DNA of 64,000 bases. It comes from Mycobacterium sp. ACS1612. GTDB taxonomy: Bacteria > Actinomycetota > Actinomycetes > Mycobacteriales > Mycobacteriaceae. Location: contig NZ_LZHZ01000071.1 of assembly GCF_001667505.1 (NCBI RefSeq), positions 1-64,000 on the forward strand, written 5' to 3'. The notes beneath the pieces were generated by a model, which saw nothing but the letters and a program-made list of their open reading frames with translations, was not told the origin of the DNA and did not search any database. The translations under genes and the position numbers were made by a program. Shown here piece after piece: positions 59,750 to 64,000 of the stretch (position 1 is the stretch's first letter; every line of letters begins with the position of its first letter).

Positions 59750-61368
59750 GGAAACAGCTTGCCGGGGTTGAGGATTCCCGCCGGGTCGAGCGTGGCCTTG
59801 ACGGCGCGCAACACCGCGACGCCGAGGTCGCCGACCTCGTCGCGCATCCACGGCCGGTGATCGGCGCCGACCGCGTGGTGGTGCGTGATCGTGCCGCCGG
59901 TGCGCACCATCGCATCGGACGCGGCGGCCTTCGCCTTGCGCCACTGTTCGATCGGATTGCCGCGCTGTCCGGCGACCACGGTGAAGTAGAGCGAAGCCCC
60001 GGTCGGATACACATGCGAAATGTGGCACAGCACAAGGGCGGGCGTGCCGGATTCGGCCAGCGACGTCGTCAGCGCCTCAGTCACCGCGGCCTTGAGCGCG
60101 GGCACGTTCGACCAATTGGTCGCGGTCTCCAGCGTTTCGCACAGCGCGCCGGCCGACAACAGCGAGTCGCGCAGATACGGAGCGTTGAACCGGCCGTGCT
60201 CCCATGCCCGCGCGGGCGCCTCACCGAGCGACGTGCCGCCCGTCGCCGAGAGTATGGCGCGGGTCTCGGCATGCCTGCTCTCGGTGTGGGCCGCCGAACC
60301 CTCGAACACCGTGATCGCCAGGCAGCCGCCGGTGATGCTGTCTTCCCCGATGCTCTCGGTGGTCGCGAGGTTGACGCCGGTTTCGGCCTCGTCCGACAGC
60401 CGGATCACCGTCGGCCCGGTGCCGGTCTGCACGACGGCGCGCAGCGCGTCGGCCCCTGTCGCGAAGTCCGGGAACGACCACGCCTCGTATCGCGTCGTCT
60501 CCGGCACCGGATGTACCCGCACCCGCACCCGGGTGATGACTCCGAACACCCCTTCGGAGCCGATCATCAGCTGCCGCAGGTCGGGCCCCGCCGCGGACTC
60601 CGGCGCACGGCCCAGGTCGAGGACGCCGGCAGGGGTGACCGTGCGCAGGCCGCGGACCATGTCGTTGAAGCGGCCGTAGCCCGCGGAATCCTGGCCCGAG
60701 GAGCGGGTGGCGGCGAACCCGCCGATGGTCGCGAACTGAAAACTCTGCGGGAAGTGGCCCAGCGAGTAGCCGCGCTCGCCGAGCAGTCGCTCGGCCTCCG
60801 GCCCAGTGACCCCCGCACCCAACTCCGCTTCGCCGGAAATCTCGTCGAGCGAATGCAACTGGTTCAGCCGCCGCAGGTCCAGCGAGATGACGGCCTTGAA
60901 GTCGCCCCGGATCGGGTCGAGGCCGCCGACCACGCTGGTGCCCCCGCCGAACGGGACGATCGCGATGCTGCGGTCCGCGCAGAACCGCAGGATGCCCGCC
61001 ACCTCGTCGTCGCACCCGGGGAGCAGCACCGCGTCGGGCGCGTCCTGCACCCCGGAATCCTTGCGGCGCAACAGATCCAGCGTCGACTTGCCACCTGCCC
61101 GTAGCAGTCGGGCGTCGTCGTCGACGCCGCAGTAGTCGGCGCCGACAATCGCCGCCAGGCCGTCGACGTCGGCTGGTGACAGCGCCGACGGCCGCAACCG
61201 CACCTGTTCTGCCTCCAGGTCGGCCACCGCAGACCCGTCCACGCCGAGGGCCTGCTTGAGGAGTGCGCGTATGCCCTCGGATAGCGGTTTCGCCTGCGCG
61301 GGATCGCCCCATGCGTTCCACTTCATAGGAGGTAGCAGCGCGCTCTGTTGGTCATCCGGGCGGATCAT
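59746..61368 (-). CDS. FAD-linked oxidase (alkylglycerone-phosphate-synthase-like)
   Basis: 540 residues with the PCMH-type FAD fold: VPFGGGTSVVGGLDP near residue 140, SLGHFPQSFQFATIGG, and the C-terminal ITHHHAVGADHRPW that includes histidines typical of the group. This is the Rv2251-like family, related to ether-lipid alkyl-DHAP synthase. Start ATG 61368 is 17 bases from the divergent TetR start and lacks a Shine-Dalgarno sequence; it is probably leaderless, with TACTGT as -10. A second ATG 14 codons in also lacks a ribosome site. Confidence 0.88.
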   Translation of the reverse strand: MIRPDDQQSALLPPMKWNAWGDPAQAKPLSEGIRALLKQALGVDGSAVADLEAEQVRLRPSALSPADVDGLAAIVGADYCGVDDDARLLRAGGKSTLDLLRRKDSGVQDAPDAVLLPGCDDEVAGILRFCADRSIAIVPFGGGTSVVGGLDPIRGDFKAVISLDLRRLNQLHSLDEISGEAELGAGVTGPEAERLLGERGYSLGHFPQSFQFATIGGFAATRSSGQDSAGYGRFNDMVRGLRTVTPAGVLDLGRAPESAAGPDLRQLMIGSEGVFGVITRVRVRVHPVPETTRYEAWSFPDFATGADALRAVVQTGTGPTVIRLSDEAETGVNLATTESIGEDSITGGCLAITVFEGSAAHTESRHAETRAILSATGGTSLGEAPARAWEHGRFNAPYLRDSLLSAGALCETLETATNWSNVPALKAAVTEALTTSLAESGTPALVLCHISHVYPTGASLYFTVVAGQRGNPIEQWRKAKAAASDAMVRTGGTITHHHAVGADHRPWMRDEVGDLGVAVLRAVKATLDPAGILNPGKLFP

Positions 61369-61385
61369 GCGTTACAGTATTACAC
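61369..61385. promoter_or_regulatory. Shared 17-bp divergent promoter/operator
   Basis: The whole gap between two start codons is 17 bases, GCGTTACAGTATTACAC. It contains an imperfect palindrome around AGT, offering TACAGT as -10 for the TetR gene and TACTGT on the other strand for the FAD oxidase. Both hexamers lie 5-7 bases before their ATGs, so both messages should be leaderless and the two promoters mutually exclusive. The palindrome is also the natural TetR site. Confidence 0.68.
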
Positions 61386-61970
61386 ATGGTGTCAATCAGT
61401 AACGACTCCTCGTCGTCCGCGAGGGGTGACCGCATCCTCGAGGCGGCGGCGTATTGCGTGGTCGCCTACGGCCTGGAGCGGGTGACGCTCGCTGAGATCG
61501 CCCGTCGCGCCCGGGTCAGCAGGCCGACGGTCTACCGGCGCTGGCCCGACATCCGCTCCGTGCTGGCGGCCCTGCTGACCACCCGCATCGTCGCGGCGTT
61601 GGACGCCGTGCCGAGTCGCGGGGTCGGCCGCGCCGCGGTGGTGGAGCGCGTCGTCGGCGTGGGCGTCCGCCTGCGCGGGGACGAGGTGGTGATGGCGGTC
61701 TTCCGCAAGGCGCCCGACCTGACGATGGTCTATCTGACCGAGCGACTGGGCACCAGTCAGCAGATTCTTATCGACGCGCTGGCCGCCGACATCAAGCTCG
61801 CGCAGGAAGAGGGCAGCGTGCGACCCGGCGAACCGCGTCAGCTCGCGGCGATGTGCCTGCTGGTCGCGCGCTCGACCATTCAATCCGGCGCCATCGTCGC
61901 GCCGATCCTCGACGCCGACGCGCTCGACGTCGAACTCGCGCACTGTCTGGACGGGTACCTGAGACCATGA
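61386..61970 (+). CDS. TetR-family repressor (Rv2250c-like)
   Basis: 194 residues. The HTH reads VTLAEIARRARVSRPTVYRRWPDI near residue 40. The ligand-binding domain is helical with no recognised effector. The stop overlaps the glpD start (ATGA), giving a TetR-glpD unit. The probable operator is the 17-bp region shared with the divergent FAD oxidase gene, so it likely controls both its own operon and the oxidase-dagK operon. Confidence 0.9.
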   Translation: MVSISNDSSSSARGDRILEAAAYCVVAYGLERVTLAEIARRARVSRPTVYRRWPDIRSVLAALLTTRIVAALDAVPSRGVGRAAVVERVVGVGVRLRGDEVVMAVFRKAPDLTMVYLTERLGTSQQILIDALAADIKLAQEEGSVRPGEPRQLAAMCLLVARSTIQSGAIVAPILDADALDVELAHCLDGYLRP

Positions 61971-63505
61971 CCGGTTCCACCGCACTCAACGAGGGCCGCC
62001 GCGCTGCCGACCTGGCCTTTATCGCCGAGGGTGCGCCGCTCGACGTGATCGTGATCGGTGGCGGCATCACCGGCACCGGGATCGCGCTGGACGCCGCCAC
62101 CCGCGGTCTGCGCGTCGCGCTGGTGGAAAAGCACGATCTGGCGTTCGGCACCAGCCGGTGGAGTTCCAAGCTGGTGCACGGCGGCCTGCGCTATCTTGCG
62201 ACGGGCAACGTCGGCATCGCGCGCCGCAGCGCCGTCGAACGCGGAATCCTGATGACGCGAAACGCGCCGCACCTTGTCAGGGCGATGCCGCAGCTGGTCC
62301 CGCTGTTGCCCGAAATGCACACGGCGTCAAGGGCTTTAGTGCGATTCGGGTTCGCGGCAGGCGACGGGCTGCGCAAGCTGGCTGGCACGCCGTCGTCGAC
62401 GTTGCCGCGCTCGCGCCGGATCGGCGCGGCCAAGGCGATCGAACTGGCGCCCACTGTGCGCAGAGACGGGCTCAGCGGTGGTCTGCTGGCTTACGACGGC
62501 CAACTCATCGACGATGCCAGGCTCGTCACCGCGGTGGCGCGCACGGCGGCGCAGCACGGCGCGCGCATCCTGACGCGGGTGGCCGCGTCGAACGCAACGG
62601 GCACGTCGATGACGTTGACCGACCAGCGCTCGGGCGACTCGTTCGACGTCACCGCTCGTGCGGTCGTCAACGCCAGCGGTGTGTGGGCGGGCGAGGTCGA
62701 CCCATCGATCCGGCTGCGACCCAGTCGCGGCACACATCTGGTGTTCGACGCCGCGGCATTCGGCAATCCCGTTGCGGCGCTGACCATTCCCATTCCTGGC
62801 GAGATCAACAGGTTCGTGTTCGCGATGCCCGAGCAGCTCGGCCGGGCGTACCTCGGGCTGACCGACGAGGACGCGCCAGGCCCGATTCCCGACGTGCCTG
62901 AACCGACGCACGACGAGATCACCTTCCTGCTGGACACCGTCAACACCGCACTCGAAGCCGCCCTCGGGCCAGCCGATGTCATCGGTGCATACGCCGGCCT
63001 GCGACCGCTTATCGACACCGGTCACGGCCGCACCGCCGACGTCTCGCGCGAACACGCCGTCGTCGAGTCGCCCTCGGGTGTGATCAGCGTGATCGGCGGC
63101 AAGCTCACCGAATACCGGTTCATGGCCGAAGACGTCCTCGACCGTGCGGTCGCGTTGCGGGCTCTGCCCACGACGCCGTGCCGGACCCGCAATCTGCCAC
63201 TGGTGGGCGCCCCGGCGAATCCCGTTGCCACGCTGCGGTCCCCGACCGACCTGCCGGGCTCGCTGGTCGCTCGCTACGGCGCGGAAGCGCCGAACGTGAT
63301 AGCTGCGGCCTCCTGTGAACGGCCGACCGAGCAGGTGGCCGAGGGTATCGACGTCACCCGTGCGGAATTCGAGTACGCGATCACGCACGAAGGCGCGATG
63401 ACCGTCGACGACATCCTGGATCGGCGCACCCGCATCGGGCTCGTGGCGTCGGACCGCGCCCGTGCCGCGGCGGCTGCTGAAGAATTGCTGGCCCAACAGG
63501 CATAA
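61967..63505 (+). CDS. glpD: Glycerol-3-phosphate dehydrogenase (FAD)
   Basis: 512 residues from ATG 61967. The N-terminal Rossmann motif VIVIGGGITGTGIALDAA is followed by ALVEKHDLAFGTSRWSSKL with the conserved GTS and SS, HGGLRYL and the C-terminal DILDRRTRIGL. It oxidises glycerol-3-phosphate to DHAP at the membrane. The ATGA overlap with the TetR gene makes it co-translated. The gene order corresponds to M. tuberculosis glpD1-Rv2250c-Rv2251-Rv2252 as I recall it. The longer in-frame ORF start is in TetR sequence and is rejected. Confidence 0.92.
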   Translation: MTGSTALNEGRRAADLAFIAEGAPLDVIVIGGGITGTGIALDAATRGLRVALVEKHDLAFGTSRWSSKLVHGGLRYLATGNVGIARRSAVERGILMTRNAPHLVRAMPQLVPLLPEMHTASRALVRFGFAAGDGLRKLAGTPSSTLPRSRRIGAAKAIELAPTVRRDGLSGGLLAYDGQLIDDARLVTAVARTAAQHGARILTRVAASNATGTSMTLTDQRSGDSFDVTARAVVNASGVWAGEVDPSIRLRPSRGTHLVFDAAAFGNPVAALTIPIPGEINRFVFAMPEQLGRAYLGLTDEDAPGPIPDVPEPTHDEITFLLDTVNTALEAALGPADVIGAYAGLRPLIDTGHGRTADVSREHAVVESPSGVISVIGGKLTEYRFMAEDVLDRAVALRALPTTPCRTRNLPLVGAPANPVATLRSPTDLPGSLVARYGAEAPNVIAAASCERPTEQVAEGIDVTRAEFEYAITHEGAMTVDDILDRRTRIGLVASDRARAAAAAEELLAQQA

Positions 63506-63535
63506 CCCCGTCGGCTATTGGGCAACCACTTATCC

Positions 63536-64000
63536 ATGGAACGAATGACGGAGGCCACAGCCGCTGGTCCAACGCTGAAGAAAGCCCTCAACCAACGCCA
63601 ACTGCGGATGATCGCGATCGGCGGCGTGATCGGGGCTGGGCTGTTCGTCGGGTCTGGCGTCGTCATCGCGGACACCGGGCCCGGCGCATTCATCACCTAC
63701 GCGCTGGCCGGTGTTCTGATCATCATGGTCATGCGGATGCTGGCCGAGATGGCGGTGGCCCATCCGTCGACCGGATCGTTCGCCGACTACTCACGCGATG
63801 CGCTCGGCCATTGGGCGGGTTTCTCGGTCGGCTGGCTGTACTGGTACTTCTGGGTGATCGTCGTCGGATTCGAGGCGATCGCCGGCGCGAAAATCGTGCA
63901 GTACTGGATCGATGTCCCACTGTGGCTGATCGCGTTGGTCTTCATGATCCTGATGACCACGACCAACCTTTTCTCCGTGAAGAGCTACGGCGAGTTCGAG
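63536..64000 (+). CDS. Amino-acid permease (APC family), 3' end outside window
   Basis: 155 codons are visible from ATG 63536. After a short cytoplasmic lead comes LRMIAIGGVIGAGLFVGSGV, the signature first helix of the amino-acid/polyamine permeases, then helices at LIIMVMRMLAEMAVAHPSTG and FSVGWLYWYFWVIVVGFEAI. It resembles GabP/AnsP-type permeases. The frame continues past the end of the window. An alternative ATG lies three codons later. It follows glpD by 30 bases on the same strand. Confidence 0.88.
   Translation, partial: MERMTEATAAGPTLKKALNQRQLRMIAIGGVIGAGLFVGSGVVIADTGPGAFITYALAGVLIIMVMRMLAEMAVAHPSTGSFADYSRDALGHWAGFSVGWLYWYFWVIVVGFEAIAGAKIVQYWIDVPLWLIALVFMILMTTTNLFSVKSYGEFE

Noticed and set aside
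1..64000. tRNA, rRNA, CRISPR arrays, prophage attachment sites
   Set aside because: No cloverleaf-like segment, no regularly spaced repeats and no integrase gene were seen on reading.

Overview
The window looks like a chromosomal segment of a mycobacterium, most likely a rapid-growing Mycolicibacterium-type species. The base composition is GC-rich and many starts are GTG or leaderless. It carries families typical of the genus: an MmpL-like RND transporter, DUF732 and DUF3145 proteins, an S-nitrosomycothiol reductase with its metallo-beta-lactamase partner, a Crp close to the mycobacterial cAMP receptor protein, and a glpD1 / TetR / FAD-oxidase / dagK block arranged as I recall it from M. tuberculosis (Rv2249c-Rv2252). 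All identifications come from reading motifs; no database search was run.

Region 1 (1-8185) is the 3' part of a non-ribosomal peptide synthetase (C-A-PCP-reductase), followed by an ABC exporter and an MmpL-like transporter, read as a peptide or lipopeptide assembly and export unit. Region 2 (8190-13653) holds an aldo/keto reductase, a cysteine hydrolase and several small secreted proteins, including a 56-residue one too short for ordinary ORF cut-offs. Region 3 (13654-25512) has an SDR, a four-gene peptide ABC importer operon with overlapping start and stop codons, a DUF4185 protein, an SDR, a K+ channel-like protein, a DapB-like oxidoreductase and a membrane-anchored Hsp70-like protein. At 25508-25827 lies a 320-bp element with 26-bp terminal inverted repeats, probably a decayed insertion sequence. 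An acyl-CoA dehydrogenase follows, then a DJ-1/PfpI pseudogene.

Region 4 (28197-33730) is a minus-strand unit: MocR-type regulator, cupin, acyl-CoA ligase, glycosyltransferase, esterase. Region 5 (47790-58826) contains a second, paralogous version: esterase, HD hydrolase, MocR-type regulator, degenerate ORF, paralogous ligase, carboxylic acid reductase (CAR) and a histidine kinase. Three promoters (before the cupin, before the degenerate ORF, before CAR) share two TGGCCC-type half-sites exactly 24 bp apart, with the second 28 bp from a -10 hexamer. This points to one MocR regulon covering both units.

Between them (33819-47421) are an IlvX-like thiamine-diphosphate enzyme with a complete LuxR-type helix-turn-helix inserted in its interdomain linker, a GlxA-like AraC regulator, a SABATH-type carboxyl methyltransferase, mscR with its MBL partner, an extradiol-dioxygenase-family protein, a methyltransferase, a divergent SnoaL pair with a large LuxR regulator, a serine hydrolase, DUF3145 and a Crp paralogue. 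The right end (58850-64000) is the dagK / FAD oxidase // TetR / glpD block, whose two divergent operons share a 17-bp intergenic region, followed by the start of an amino-acid permease.

The best candidates for something new are the IlvX-HTH chimera, the three-promoter MocR operator set with the duplicated ligase module, and the shared leaderless divergent promoter at 61369-61385.
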